Source of the DNA: Ditylenchus dipsaci
Taxonomy: Eukaryota > Nematoda > Chromadorea > Rhabditida > Anguinidae
NCBI GenBank assembly: GCA_004194705.1
Contig: SADC01001042.1
Coordinates: 124,001-188,000, forward strand
Length of the DNA: 64,000 nucleotides
Direction of reading: 5' to 3'
Shown: positions 23,201 through 35,379 of the stretch, piece by piece
Numbering within the stretch: the first letter of the stretch is position 1
How the letters are laid out: every line of letters begins with the position of its first letter
Position numbers and translations under genes: made by a program
The notes under the pieces: model-generated
The model's input: only the letters and a program-made list of their open reading frames with translations
Told to the model about the DNA's origin: nothing
Databases searched by the model: none

Positions 23201-26200
23201 TAAAATATCCACGATACAGGATACATTTCGATATAAGATACACCTGGCTTCGTCCCAAGTTATATAATCCCCTTAAAATTAGTCTCGATGTAAGATACAC
23301 CTCGATACAACATACACCTGGCCCGGTCACGAGCATAGTGACCGCCTGTCCGACCGGGCCCGTCCCGTCCCCGTCCGGACGGCGCTGAAAAGTCAGACGG
23401 TCGGACGGCCGGCACGGCCGGCCGTCTTTGTGACCGGCCGGCGGACGGCGGTGAAAAACGTCCAGGACGGCGGACGGCCGGCAACGGCAAACTCGGACGG
23501 GACGGCCGACGGCCGGCGAGTACGAGACCGTCTTATACTAGACTGAGACCATCCCTTGAATCTTTTGGTTTTTAAGGTTTTGTAAAGAGTCTTACAACAA
23601 TATTTGAAGATATTATCAAATCAGGTAGAGTTAACGGCAATAACTACTATGCTGCAGCATCCATACTTTTAAAATACAACTCAAAAAATACTTTTGTAAT
23701 CGGTGTATTGAAAATGCTGGCCCTATTCACCTATACGGGGCATCAATGTTAGCTTGATTCCCTTGTTGTTTTTTTTCAAAAATGCCATTGTCCCCCTGTT
23801 GTTTTGAAGGTGGTCTTTTTAATTATAATCACCATGATCACCATAAGCACAGTGTTACAATAACCATAATATACAGGAGACGTATCTCAGAATTTGGACG
23901 GCGTCCCGTCCCCTAAGCCTAAGCCCATAAATGTGAATAGAGCCATTGCTGTATTATTTTCAAATAAAGACTAATTTTTTAACTAAAGAATCAGTAAAAG
24001 CAAAAAATTTGGCTAAAAGTATTAAAATTTGATGTGTTTTTTACTATTTTGGCCGGCCGGTGGACGGCCGGCATGAAAAATTCATAGCAGACGGCCGGTG
24101 GACGGGCGGCGAAAATTTTTAGCAAAACGGCAAAATATTGGACGGCCGGCCGTTAGAAAAAAATTTCGGACGGCCGGTTGGGACGGCCGGCCAAAAACGT
24201 GTAGGACGGGGACGGGACGCCGTCCAAATTCTGAGATACGCGGTCACTATGGTCCCGAGGGTGTATCTTATATCGAGACTTGACTGTATTCTAACATTTT
24301 AAAACTTCTTACAATGTCAACAATCTAGCATTTGGAAACCAAATCACATATTTGGTATTAATATTTCTTTCTAAAAAAACCATCAAAAAATTTTAATAAT
24401 TTAAAAGTTAGCGAGCGAAAAAAAGAATGCAGCACCCTTTATACTCCGCTCTCACAAATCAGTCAAAAATTGTTCTGAGGGGTCCACTAAATGTTTTTTT
24501 ATTAATTTTAGTTTCTAGTAAGCTGAAAGTGGACATGGAAATTCTTTGTAAATGATTTTAGATGGGTTTTGGGAGAGTCAAGCTTAGTTATCGGTGATAG
24601 TACCTGCTCAAAGACAGTCTTCAACCACCAATCTGGTCCCATTAGCACAGATGCACAGAAGATCTTGAAGTGGACTACACCCATTGCCCATTCCTGAAAT
24701 TAAAATCAAATTTTAGCAAAAAACAACGAAAATGTCGTCTACCTTCCAAGGGAAAACAATGGAGTCTGGTTGATGCTCACTCTCAGTGGTCCCACTACCA
24801 GCAACTGGAAATAGAAGCCGAGCATGAATGGAATGAGCACAAGCAGGGGGATGGCACCCAGCAGCAGACGGAGAGCTAGCCAAGCAGTCGAGTGGAACAC
24901 CTATAACACTATTGGTTTAAATTTCAAAGATTTTTACACAAGATATTCAAATTTTAGAATTTTTTACCTTCTTGACATAGTCCCAGCCCTTTTGGAACCA
25001 CTCATGAGTAATCATCCACACCTTGGCCACCAACCAGCAGAAGTAAAGGCCAGCTGAGACAGTATACAGATCGTGCACTGGATGGCCTCCACCCACAGCT
25101 AGGTAAGACAGTAGGGCTCGTCCCAAACTAACTAAAATTAAAATTATGTAGTGATCAGCTTGAAATGAGTAACCCTACAAATGCATGCATCTGACTCAGG
25201 CTTAGTTGGAAAGCTCACCGCCCTGACTCAGGATTAAACGCACCGAATTAACTGCGGAATTTCTCAGGTAAGATGTTAGAAATTCCACAGTTAATTCCGC
25301 GCGCACCATCCTGACTCAAGATGATCACGCAGCATCCAGGTGATTTAGCGATTTTCTTTTTGACGGTGCGAAATACTGCTTAACTTAAGCCCCTAGAGTC
25401 AGAAAGAAAGTTTAAGTGGAGGCGTTTTTTTATCAGTTATGTTTGCTGAGCATCTTAACCCCCAAGTTTACAAGACGCATGCTCTCTTGAAAGGGCTATA
25501 GGTTCACGAATTACTTACCTGGCAGCACGAAAAACAAGTAGGAGATGATCACTGAAATTTTTAATTTAGCTTTTCGAACAACTTAAGCTTTTTTCATGCA
25601 AAAACCTGCAGTTACTGCCAGACAGACCAGTAGTCCAGCGATTCTTGCTCCGAACCACTCCGGCTTTTTGTAGGCTTCATAGTTGGTGGGTTCTCTCATC
25701 ATTAGTAGGGCTTGATGTCGAGCTGCAAGGTGGTTGTTGTTGTTATTAGCAGGCGCAGCTGCCACTGGCTCGACAGCCGGCTCAGCTGCAGGCAAAGCCA
25801 CTAATAGTTCTTCCTCCTCCTGTTCCACTACCTCCACTTCCTCTACTTCTAGCCCATCCACTTCAATATCTTCTGGTTGTGGAGCCGCTACTGCTAAAGG
25901 TCCCTCGTCTTCAGGTGCTTGATCTGCATTAGCCTCGTTGTTGGCCAGCCTTCTTATAGCATTTCTGGGTTGGTTATTACCAGCTGCTGCTCCTCCTCCT
26001 GCATTTCTGGCTTTAGCTGGTAGGAGATAACTAAAATTTATAAATTTAGATAATTTTTTTGTTAAAAAAACTACCTATCCAAGCCGAGCCAACCCCCAAC
26101 CACTCGACACCACAGCCGAACTAGTCGCTTGAGTATTGAAAAGGCTTTGGAATACTCGAGAATGGTGGGCATTACAATCTGCAGCAATATCAACTCCAAT

Positions 26201-29200
26201 GAAAACTCGCCCAGAGGTGTGTCAGCAGTGGCTGTAAGTAAGTAAAAGTAAGTAAATTTCTGCTGCACAATCAGCCCTGTTACTGACCTGTAAACACATA
26301 TGGCAGAATGGAGGGGAAGGTGGAACGGATCAATTTTAGTGGAAAATACACCACTAGCAGAATAATCGAAAAGAACAGAGTCTGAAATAGGTAAGTTATT
26401 AGCAGCTCGGTTTCGTCTGTTTTACTACTTTCCGCTTGCGATGTGAACTTTTTTTTGGAATCGGTTGGCTCGAGTCCATTCTGCAGGTAAGCCCCAAAAC
26501 AAGAGAAACCGGCGCTAGTAGCGAATAAACCCCCCCCCCCCCCCAAGAATCCGACCTTTAAAAAATTTCTGTAACTACCCTTTCGAACAACAAGTTTAGG
26601 CTTAGCCCTTATGCTTGGGGGTAGGCCAGCATACGGAAGTTGTGACTAATAACTGTGTTACGCACTTTTTTCTGGGTCTGGGACATAAATTTGGGTACTT
26701 TTTACTTAAGTAAAAAAGGTGAAAATCGTTGGGGGGGGGAATATTCGCTACCAGGGTCGAGAAACCAAGGTGAATTTCAAAATTTTCGAAATTTCCGTTA
26801 TGTCACCAAAAATTCGAGATCGCAGACTTTGTAGATTTTCAAACAATAGTTTGCGAAAAAAGTTATGGCCACACGAAAAATTCTAAGATTCTTGAATCAC
26901 TCGGTCAAATAAGCCAGCGTAAAGTAACTAACCGTTGAAGCTATTAATCTTCTTAGATGTCGGGTCAGAGGTTGTTGGATCATCTAAAAGTTCCAAATTT
27001 ATGAAATGGTAAATTTAATAGAGGGTCACCTCCAAGATAGGATTAAACTCAGGGTCGTTCAGGTTTCGAATGAACCACAACACTCCAGGTCGCAATAACT
27101 CTCTGAGAACTAGGATAAATGAAGCCGAATAAAAGACATAAACCATTCCAATCAGCCAATGTAGAAATATAGAGCTAGAAGGGTACGACTGAAAGCTTTT
27201 AATTCTGCCTTCTAAGGTAGCTCCAGTTAGAGGCTAAACACATGTCGATATTTGGGTGTAAATGTAAACTTTTATGAATAAATTGACTACCAAAGAGCAA
27301 ATATCCAACCAACATCCACAAATTATCGGGAAAAGCACAACCTCGACTATTATGAGTAAAAATACTTTCAGCATCAAATAAACCATGGCAGACATGGTGT
27401 AGAGCCTGAAGAAATAAAATTGTCAAAAAATTCCAAAAATACAGTTTTGGTATGGTAACATTTTTGTGGAGATTGATAAGTGGTAAATTATACCCAATTT
27501 CTTCCACAAATTTAAATTTGTTTGATTTGTGTGCAATTTTTAATAACTCACGTTTTTATGCCAAACCACTTGGCAAAAGTGTGCAGTACTAAACTATGGA
27601 AAACTACCACCAAATAGCCGGCAAGAATACAAATCGGCATTTCAAAGTAGGAGATTTTCCCTGAATAGCCAAGTAGACTGAACAGAAATGCGCCTGTTTG
27701 AGCTGGCCAGTACACTAAAAGTAAAAAATGAAGTTTTTTTCAAGAATTGTACTTTTAATAAAAGTACAAAAAAGTTAAAAAAAATCTACAAAAATTCTGT
27801 CTTTTTACCGACAAAAAGCTTACAAAAGACCACGTTGAAAACCACATTGAGAAGAATGGTCCAGACCACATGTTCAACAAAAGCAAGGGTTCCATCAAAA
27901 CCTAACAAGCGTTGCCAAGTAAAATCGTCTACTATTCTCTGAGCATCTTCCACATTTTGTACAACAACAGCTTCAGCAGGGTTGTTAGCTACTGCTGCTG
28001 CTGGTGGTGGTTGCTGTAAATTGTTGAGTTCCTGAGCCAATTGGTTCTGAGCTTGTGCTAAAGCTTCTAAAGCTTGTGCCATTCTTTCTTGGTTGCCATT
28101 TTGTACATCTGCTGGCTGTTCTTCTAAAACAACCAATTCAGTGTGCTTATCAATTTCTAGAGACTCAAGTAAGGTGTCTTTTACAAATATAAATAGGGTT
28201 GGGGTCTCTGCTGTGCTATTTCGGCGTTTTTTTTATTATTTTGGTTTATATTTTGAACAATGTTGGACTTCTGTTCGAGATACCATTTTTACCTACAGTC
28301 AACTCTTTATAATGAATCACCCTACATGTAAAATCGTGTTCATGGCTTTCTGTTATTTTTGAAGATTCCTCTTAGACGAGTCACTAACCATTTTGTACCC
28401 AGAGATTTGAGCCACCAAATGTGTGATAACTTGCCGATATCCGTTTCAAAACAAAGGGTCAAAAACACAATGCCAAAAAGGTGATTTCAAATGAAAGGAT
28501 GATTCACTATAGTTGGTCAGCCGTATTATTAAAACTAGTGAACTAACTAATTATCAATCAAACCTTGGTTCTGTTCCCCTTCCACAGCTACTTCAGCTAC
28601 CACCTCTGCTTCTTGTGCTGCTGCCTCTCCATTATTATTGTTATTTTCATCCGCTGGTGCTGCTGCATTTTCTTCCTGAGCATTAGCCACTACTGGCAGA
28701 TGTAGAAAATAAGGTGGTGCTCCTGTAAGCCACATTTACAATACCATAAATACCAAAGCTAGCCCTACCGTTCATAATCTGTTCCCGCAACCATACCAGA
28801 GAAATAAAGGTGCAAAGGAATATGGCCACAATCACACTTCCTCTCACAATGTCCACGGCTATGTTCTCGGTTGAAAATAGGTTCAGAATTCGGAGTGAGA
28901 ACACAGAAGAGACTAGTCCAGAGAAAACAATGCGGTAGATCCGACTAGCCATTAATGGTACTAGCCCCAACCAGCAAATGCACACTATAGAGTATGTGAG
29001 TAGGAGACGCAGGAAGCGAACTGCGATCACAAAAACACCTGCAACATCAAAATTTATCCGGTGATTTAGTGTAAAAGTCAACCTTTGACTAAATCATAGA
29101 GGGGCAACCTCTCAGGCATGTCTTCTCTGTAGACGGGCTTGAAGGAGAACTTGTGGTTGCACAGCTCACACACCTCTTTCTTGCTATATTTCAACCACTG

Positions 29201-30161
29201 CATCAGACAATCTTGATGCACGTACTTGATACTACCAGTACAAAGGCATGGGTGGTATAGGGTGCTGTCTTCACCTGTCAATCTGCATACACGGCAAATA
29301 TCTGCAATCAAAATGGAATAATTACTAGACTAGAAATTTTGCAAATTTTAGGACATGAAAATAAAGAAAATTATCATTTTTTGAATTTCTGAAACAAATT
29401 TTTTAATAAAATTATAAAGTTTAATTTTTATTAATTTTTTTGTTTTTCTTTTTTGAAAAATGATGCTGCTTTTTATATATTATTTCGCAGTATTTTAAAG
29501 ATGTAAGAGCAAAAGATTAAGCAAATGCAATTGTCCCAAAACAATAAAAGTTCAACTTATATCACTCGAAGCGGCAAATGCCGAAAACGAAAAATAACCA
29601 AAATGGACATTTTCGAAACTGGCGCTTTTTGAAACAGGAAGTGCCAAAAAACCAATACAGCCATTTTTGTCAGTTATTAAAAAAAATTATGTTGTGCTTG
29701 GTGACATTTTGAATCAAGAAAAATGTTGTGACTAAAATTTTATAAGATAAAAAAATCTCAGGATCCAAAAAAGATAAATTTTTTAAAAAGGACGATTCGG
29801 AACCATGGGCTAAAACCTACTCACAATCACCATATCCTGTGGGAGGCAAAGCAATTGCTAAATTTTTTCTTTTTCACCCTGTCGTATTACCCTGATCGTG
29901 TTCATCATGTTCCTCGCTTTGGTAGTGATGTCCAAAGCTTCGGGCACTGTTCAAGATGTTGTTCATGAGACGAGATCTTAGACTGGTCCCTGGTACATCT
30001 GCCGGCTTGGCTGGTGCTGCAACTACAGCTGGATGGGCTAGTGCTGCCGCCTCAGCTACCTTTTTTTCAGGAGGTGATACAGGATCCATAGTTGCCTGGC
30101 TGCAGCTGGCTTCATCACAAAGTGGTGCTGGAGTTGGTCCATTAATATCAGGAGGTTCCAT
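20266..30161 (-). CDS. marchf6: MARCHF6/Doa10-type ER-membrane E3 ubiquitin ligase, 19 coding exons
   Basis: Exons: 30161-29891, 29301-29083, 29038-28769, 28722-28564, 28123-27824, 27714-27552, 27405-27291, 27233-27030, 26983-26933, 26381-26288, 26231-26075, 26030-25606, 25551-25519, 25131-24968, 24900-24743, 24693-24604, 22881-22750, 22041-21895, 20366-20266. All joins are in phase except two 1-nt gaps. About 1084 residues if repaired (human about 910). The RING-CH (DICRVC...[14 protein letters not shown]...CELC) lies near residue 91. [52 protein letters not shown] and the C-terminal element NDKYLIG-QLVNF match the family across its roughly 14 membrane spans. The enzyme ubiquitinates ER and nuclear-envelope degradation substrates, including sterol-pathway enzymes. 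Exons 24743-24900 and 22750-22881 each lack one base relative to the homologous frame. An optional mini-exon (ATG AGT GAG, 30261-30253, acceptor before 30170) would add six residues. Confidence 0.95.
20529..21147. mobile_element. Element with word TGACGGTCAA, in the last MARCHF6 intron, with a nested MITE
   Basis: The ends are AGGCCGATTGACGGTC and GACGGTCAATCGGCCT. TGACGGTCAA-like words recur near both ends (20560, 21060-21130). Nested at about 20725-21054 is a TACCG-family MITE, TACGGTATTTTCTCTAAT ... AATTAGAGAAAATACGGTA, with the copy word GCCCCGTCTATAAT. Confidence 0.7.
21345..21524. mobile_element. Pogo/Tigger-like MITE, word GTGTCGGTTTA
   Basis: Flanked by TA. It starts CAGTAAAACCTCGTTAAACC and ends TCGAAGTTGGACTG. 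GGTGTCGGTTTATCGA-type words occur seven times in 180 bp, together with the family phrase CTGGGGACCGG. Sits in the MARCHF6 intron. Confidence 0.8.
23185..24286. mobile_element. Pogo/Tigger-like element, word CGATATAAGATACACC, with a nested element
   Basis: TA-flanked (TA at 23183-23184 and 24287-24288). The left end is CAGTCAAGTATCGATATAAA and the right end TATCGAGACTTGACTG. CGATATAAGATACACCTGG words recur at 23229 and 23290 and, inverted, at 24260. An element at about 23327-24253 (CATAGTGACCGC...GCGGTCACTATG) is nested in it and separates a GGCCCGGTC-like phrase into two halves. Confidence 0.8.
23327..24253. mobile_element. CATAGTGACC-ended element rich in GGACGGCCGG words
   Basis: The ends CATAGTGACCGC and GCGGTCACTATG are inverted. 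Subterminal regions (23338-23520 and 24050-24235) are built from reiterated GGACGGCCGG/CCGGCCGTCC. A second copy is at 42380-43052 (CATAGTGGCCG ... GTGGTCACTATG) with the same words. Middle 23520-24050 is ordinary AT-rich DNA. No transposase recognised. Confidence 0.75.
28296..28520. mobile_element. Pogo/Tigger-like MITE in a MARCHF6 intron
   Basis: It starts TA|CAGTCAACTCTTTATAATG with an AATCACCCT word, and the right side (AGGATGATTCACTATAGTTG) is an imperfect inverted copy. Located between exons 28123-27824 and 28722-28564. Confidence 0.55.
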
Positions 30162-30261
30162 TCCACCAGTCTGAAACGTAAAAATTAAAACTATTTCTAA
30201 AAATAAAATTTTTTCTTAGGGAGTAAATGAATGTGTAACTATGGAACAACACCTCACTCAT

Positions 30262-31397
30262 CCCCTGGCAACAACAACAACGTAAACATCGCGCGAGTTC
30301 TAGCTAAAATAAAAACAAAGAACAAAAAATGAGCAGCATAATTTGTATGCTTGTGCGTAAGAGAATGCAAATACCAGTCAAAATAATAAGACATTTGGCA
30401 AAACTACTGCATTTAAAAGTATTTCTGGCGCATTTTCGAAATCTCATTTACGTATCATTTATTTTCTTGCTAAAATAACTTGTAAAAATTGACTTGCACG
30501 TTACAGAAGTTTCAAAAATGTATAAATTTTAAAATAGCGTTTTCACCCGTATTCAAAATATTCAACCATCTATGGTGAATATACTAAAAAAGATCAGCAT
30601 GAAATTCTGAGTCTATTCCACCAAAGAGGCCATCCGATATATCGAAGTGTTTATGCCTGTTTGAAAGCTTTGACGGTACAATTAAATACCCACTTTTTGA
30701 TTTATTGAGAAACAGTTCTTTTGCTTGTAAAATATCAATGTAAAGTATACGTATATTTTTGACACGTTGACAGCCATTATCATCACTATAAAAATAAAAA
30801 TTTTAATCTATTATTCAGCAGCATCAGAAGTTTCAATGCCAAGCTTTTTTTTAAATATTTTAATAGGAAAAATAAAAATTTATGATAATTGGAATACCAG
30901 TTCCCCATCTTCGGCTTCGACATTTGTTTTGGGCAAGCCTCAAAGTGCGCTTTATTTGCCTGCTGTTAGGAAATTTCTCATCCGTGAGCTTTATATAATT
31001 TATACCGCATTTTCTCTAATATACCGACCGGTCGGTTTATACCTTTCTCTAGGAGGTCTGTATATTAGAGACGGTCGCTATATTGTTGAACATCGTCGCG
31101 CATAAGGCGAAGCGAAAAAAAATCAAACGATTTCATAGGTTAGGATGGATAGAACATCCCCCGCCTACAGTTTGAAATAAGGTTAAAACTTGAAATAAAA
31201 GATATAAATTTGGGACAAGAAAAAGCACAAGCCAAAAAAGGGGAGAGATGCACAGCTGCAGAGTTGTTAAAAATCGATATAAGACGAATTTAAAGGCAAA
31301 GAAGCACAGTAAAAATCATTTTCAATAAAAAAATTCTTTTTTAATTTTTTGAAATATTTTCAAATCAAAGTTAACAGAAAATTGTTTTTGCTTTACT
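30262..31397. promoter_or_regulatory. Divergent intergenic region between MARCHF6 and the monooxygenase gene
   Basis: Both genes are transcribed outward from this 1.1-kb stretch, so it should hold both promoters. No clear TATA box was recognised. A small TACCG-family remnant (TACCGCATTTTCTCTAATAT, word ACCGACCGGTCGG) lies at 30998-31080. Confidence 0.4.
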
Positions 31398-32777
31398 ATG
31401 CTTAGAAAAGTGTTTTTTGTTCTACTGTTATTAATATTACAAGTATCGGCTTCTCTATGTTCTTGTATTGAAGAGAAAGGCAAATCTAATGTTGTAATAG
31501 TGGGCGCAGGTCCAATAGGTCTTTATGCCGCTTTTCAATTTCATGCAAGTGGATATAATGTCACTATTGTAGAAAAACGCAAAGAATACATTCGTAACCA
31601 GGTAATGCTGTCATTGAATTAAACTATTTCTGTCATGAAAAATAATATGAAGCATATCCTGCGTTTCTTGACTACTCTACCGTATTTCCTTCTAAACAAC
31701 CACAAAGCTATGTTATTAAAACACCACGTTTGAAATTTCATGGCTCGTTGAAAAGCTGAGATCCTGGGCAACACGTAAATGAAAAATAATTATTATTTCA
31801 ATAAAGGGCAAAGCTTTTCCGTGCTGTAAAAATAATTTTTTCGCTCCCAAACGATTTTTTTGCTGCAAATTTTTTCTGCTGCAAACAATTTTTTTTCGCC
31901 AAAAAAACTTTTTTCATAGCTCGATAATTCGTTAGAAAGCTGAGATCCAGGGTTCCATGATGGTATAAAAATTTTGAACAAAGTAAAAGAATGAGCTGAA
32001 GAAACACTTCAGAGAACAAAATTTTTACGGGGTAAAAGAATAGTTGGACGGGGTAAAGTACTTACATCCTTCTACTAAAGAGGGTGGCTTTAGAAATCGT
32101 TATAGTTAAGAAATTCAATAAACAGCGATGTGAAAGATTAGCTCTAAGCTGAAATGTAGTTCCTCAAAGTTGAGCGAGGTGAGTTATTATAAAGAGGGTA
32201 AGCTATTAGAACTATTAAGTAAATAAAAAAAATTAATACAGTCAATTTTGGATATAAGAGCAGCCCTAGGTAACAGCCGAAGATATTCTTATAACGGGAG
32301 TGATTTTTCAGCATCTTTCGAGAGCCATTTTTGTTTCGGAGTGCTCTTATATTTACGGACATATTTCAACGTTTCACCGTGGCTTTATTTAAACGCTTTT
32401 AGATTTTGACTTTAACTTATGCTTATCGCGAGTTTCTTAACAAAGTTTTGCCTGAGATTCCAAAAGAAATATTAATCCCACAGTCAAAAGCATATCAACA
32501 AGAAGACAATGTATTTGCAAGAATCAACATTAAAGATTTGGAAAAGTTATTAAAACATCATCTTCAAATACTTGAAAAAGCTAATCCAAAAACTTTAAAA
32601 TTTGTAAGTGAAGCAGAAGTCACCGGCATTGACTTTCCTACAAAAGAATCACTTTATTATTCTGCAATTGTTGAATCTTCGACTGAACCGAAAATTCCAT
32701 TTAACTACATAGTGTTTGCTGGTGGAGCCAATGACTCAATGCGAAATATGTTTTTAGGCCTTCCAAGTGCTCAAACT
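31398..32777 (+). CDS. FAD-dependent monooxygenase, N-terminal part, with signal peptide
   Basis: Exon 1 (31398-31601) starts MLRKVFFVLLLLILQVSA, a clear signal peptide. It continues with the Rossmann motif VVIVGAGPIGLYAAF and the acidic end VTIVEKRKEYIRNQ that binds the FAD ribose. After an 801-bp intron, exon 2 (32403 to about 32777) continues in phase (ILTLTYAYREFL ... ARINIKDLEKLL ... YIVFAGGANDSMR). This is the layout of class A flavoprotein monooxygenases of the hydroxybenzoate/kynurenine hydroxylase type. Targeting to the ER or outside is unusual for these. The 3' half, with the second FAD motif, is probably the broken stretch at 39735-40580; a transposon and several fold-backs fill the gap. 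The exon 2 end is uncertain (GTACCA donor or the stop at 32798). I associate close relatives with bacteria and protists, from memory. Confidence 0.65.
31602..32402. other. Intron of the monooxygenase gene
   Basis: 801 bp. It contains AT-rich DNA, a TACCG-family remnant near 32140-32220 and a partial pogo/Tigger-like copy from 32238 (CAGTCAATTTTGGATATAAG) with the word ATATAAGAGCA. Confidence 0.5.
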
Positions 32778-32879
32778 GTACCAAAATATATGGAATAGTA
32801 GCGCTCTCCAAAACTGGGGCATTAGAAAAGCAGACTTTGCAGAAAAACAACAAGTCATTAACCATTGCAAATGAAAAAA

Positions 32880-34277
32880 CGGTTCTTTTTGGTTATCGGG
32901 AATACCCGACCTCAGTCGTGCTAAGACAATTTATGCGTAAGAATCGGGTATTCCCGATACACGGCCCCTCAAAATTTGAATTTTGTTGTATTAGAGAAAA
33001 TTGGCGCCAAACAAAAAATTATCGAAAATAGTAGATTTTGAGGCGTTTTTGTTTCACTCCTCAGACATAGTTTTTACATTTCTGGTTTATCCATGCTTAT
33101 AGTCAAAAGATTCTTCACATTAAGGGCTTTCGAATGAGCCATCACTTGCCCGAAAAACTTGCAAAATTTCGAAGCCACAATTGATTTATGTGAATATTTT
33201 CAAGAAATTTTATTGACATAGTTGACTCGACTGAAATCCTAGCAATATTTCTTGTCAAATTTTCCTGAAACGCAACTGGAGGCTCAATAGAGGAGTAAAT
33301 TTGCTACATTTTGGTACCAAGGAAGTATGCAAAAAATGCAAATTTAGGGTGTCCAATGCAAAAGTTAGATGAAAAACGCAAAAACCCCTACTTTTATTCG
33401 GGAAAATGCCAATTGTTTCACTCTTGTGGTCTGAGATTTCTGAAAAATGACTTCTAAAGACTTTTTATAGTTTTTCGTGAGACTTTATTTGTCCCGCTAT
33501 CTTTTAGTGCATAAATCTTCGGAAACAATGCGAATTTGCGAGTTTTTTATGCGAGACAAAGATTTCTGTTTTAGGTCTAGCAATGGTCAAGACTCGAAAA
33601 ATGCAAAAAGATGCTAAAGAACAGCCGATAATCGGGAAATTCCAAGGTCTGGCACACAAGCGATGGTCTGAGAAGTCAATGATGAAGCAACTTGATGTGC
33701 AGAAGAGAGAAGCAGCAAGTGCAAAAGCAAGAGAAGTGTGGAAACTTCGTCATCGTAAGCTGTTTCATCCGGTTGTACCTGATATTTTGAAAGAACTTTT
33801 CTTGATGGTACGACTTTCAGATTTGTTTTTGACATGATTTATCTAGGTAGCAAATATATTAGACATGCTTTCCGCAAATGCCAGTCACTCCAAAGTGCCA
33901 CATCCTTTGCCAACACGTCAGTGAATTCATGGATAAGCATCGTTTCTGGGGGCTTCTGTCTGAGCAGTCAATAGAAGCCTTGCACTGCAAAGTTAATGGT
34001 GATGAAAGAAGGCTCTCCTGCATGCGTGAAAGGATGAAGACACTCAAGAAAATATTGGAAGACTCTTTTGTGAGAAATATTTTGTTTGATGTGAAAGTTT
34101 TTGATTTGTGATTGTTCAGGTTTTCAATAAATTTGTCTAAATTCCAGCAAAGTACCTAAAATCAAAAATTGTTTGAAAACGCAGAAAAAGTTTTTTTTGA
34201 AATTCGTGGCGTTTTGTTTATTTTTAACTGCTAAGGATTGCAGTTTTTGAGGGGCCGTGGATAACCAAAAAGAACCG
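32880..34277 (+). mobile_element. 1.4-kb DNA transposon with TIRs and a protein-coding remnant
   Basis: The left end is CGGTTCTTTTTGGTTATC and the right end is its complement, GATAACCAAAAAGAACCG at 34260-34277. Adjacent ACGGCCCCTCAAAA/TTTTGAGGGGCCGT is also inverted. A poly-A stretch on both sides could hide the target duplication. The left TIR is split by a 64-bp hairpin (about 32898-32960; ATCGGGAATACCCGA ... TCGGGTATTCCCGAT), a second insertion. Internal coding remnants are at 33583-34111. It sits between the two halves of the monooxygenase. Confidence 0.75.
33583..34111 (+). CDS. Transposon-encoded protein remnant
   Basis: Two open pieces (33583-about 33808 and about 33848-34111) are joined by a small intron with a TTTATCTAG acceptor. 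The second contains TPKCHILCQHVSEFMDKHRF followed by WGLLSEQSIEALHCKVN. This H...WG-SEQ-E--H pattern is familiar from the C-terminal region of repetitive transposon-derived proteins in nematodes and other animals. The first half is Lys-rich and helical. The N-terminal catalytic part of a transposase is not evident, so this is a partial or decayed copy. Confidence 0.5.
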
Positions 34278-35379
34278 AAAAAACTTCTTCATTATTAGAT
34301 GAGGATACCAAAATTAAGCTAGACATCTTAATACGGAACAGTCTTTTATCCAGTGATTTAAAAAATAGTCACTATATGAACAACTGGGAAAAATATGATG
34401 GCCAGAAAATCAGGGTTTGTTTTTAAATTTTAAATTTGTTTTTTTGTTTGTTTTTAGCCCTATCTAAGAAAAACAGTAAGCTTAACCTAGGCCTGAGCAT
34501 AACCATAAAAGCATACCGTATTTCATCTGTGTTTTAACTTTTAGTTCCCTCTCTGAGAGAAGATCATTATTAGAAAGGGGGCATAATTTTAACCAAAATT
34601 TTGCTGAACTTTTTTGTTTCAGCAATTTCTGTTTTATTTTCTTCGCTGTCTTATTCTTTTCTGAGTCATTTTTTTCTTCCAATACTATATAAAAATTGGT
34701 ATAAGTGATTTTGTAAAATTCCAGCTGCACGAGAATGAAGGTCGATCATTCAACAAGAAGCGCGAGAGAAATAACAACAAAGCTTGAAGCTCTGGTGTGA
34801 GCTTACAAGAAGTGGGCTTGTAAAGCAGGTGCACATCTACAGAATCTGAGCTTTTTTAAGTTTAGGGTTAAAAATTGAATGTCTGTATTTTGGGGGCAAG
34901 TCCAAAAAATCTTATTTGGAGGAAAAGTTTTACTTATAACATCACTTACCCAAGTTTTTTATTTGTGTTTAGAGTTCTGTAAAGCGGGTGCATATCTGCA
35001 GAATTTCTTTTTTCATTCGAGTACTGGGTCGAATTTTTTTGTGTGTTTGGGGGCAAACATGACCAACAAACTTTAAACTCAGTCCAGGTAGTCAGAAAGA
35101 CCAAGAGTACAAGATCTCTAGCCCTCGAATGGTTTCTGAAGCCTGTCAAGCCTGTGACAGTTTTTAACCCACTTCTCATCTTCGCATCTCTTTAAACATA
35201 ACGTTGGTAAGAGTAAACTGGAGCGTAGAGTTCAGAAAACTCATCACAATTGTCATGTGATGCTTAAAATTATGAGTTTTGCCACAAAAATAGTCAAACC
35301 AGGAATACTTAAAAAGGTCATCTAACCTGAGACAATAGAAATTCATAAAAGCGGATTTTATTTCAGTCACAGTTTCAAA
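34278..35379. other. No supported gene
   Basis: AT-rich sequence with a GGCCTGAGCATAACC / TACCGTATTTCATCTGTG remnant at 34480-34530. Open frames near 34880 and 34950 overlap on opposite strands without motifs. Confidence 0.35.

Noticed and set aside
27199..27507. Minus-strand 102-residue frame as an independent gene
   Set aside because: It is a different frame over two MARCHF6 exons (27405-27291 and 27233-27030); the homologous frame gives the family sequence.
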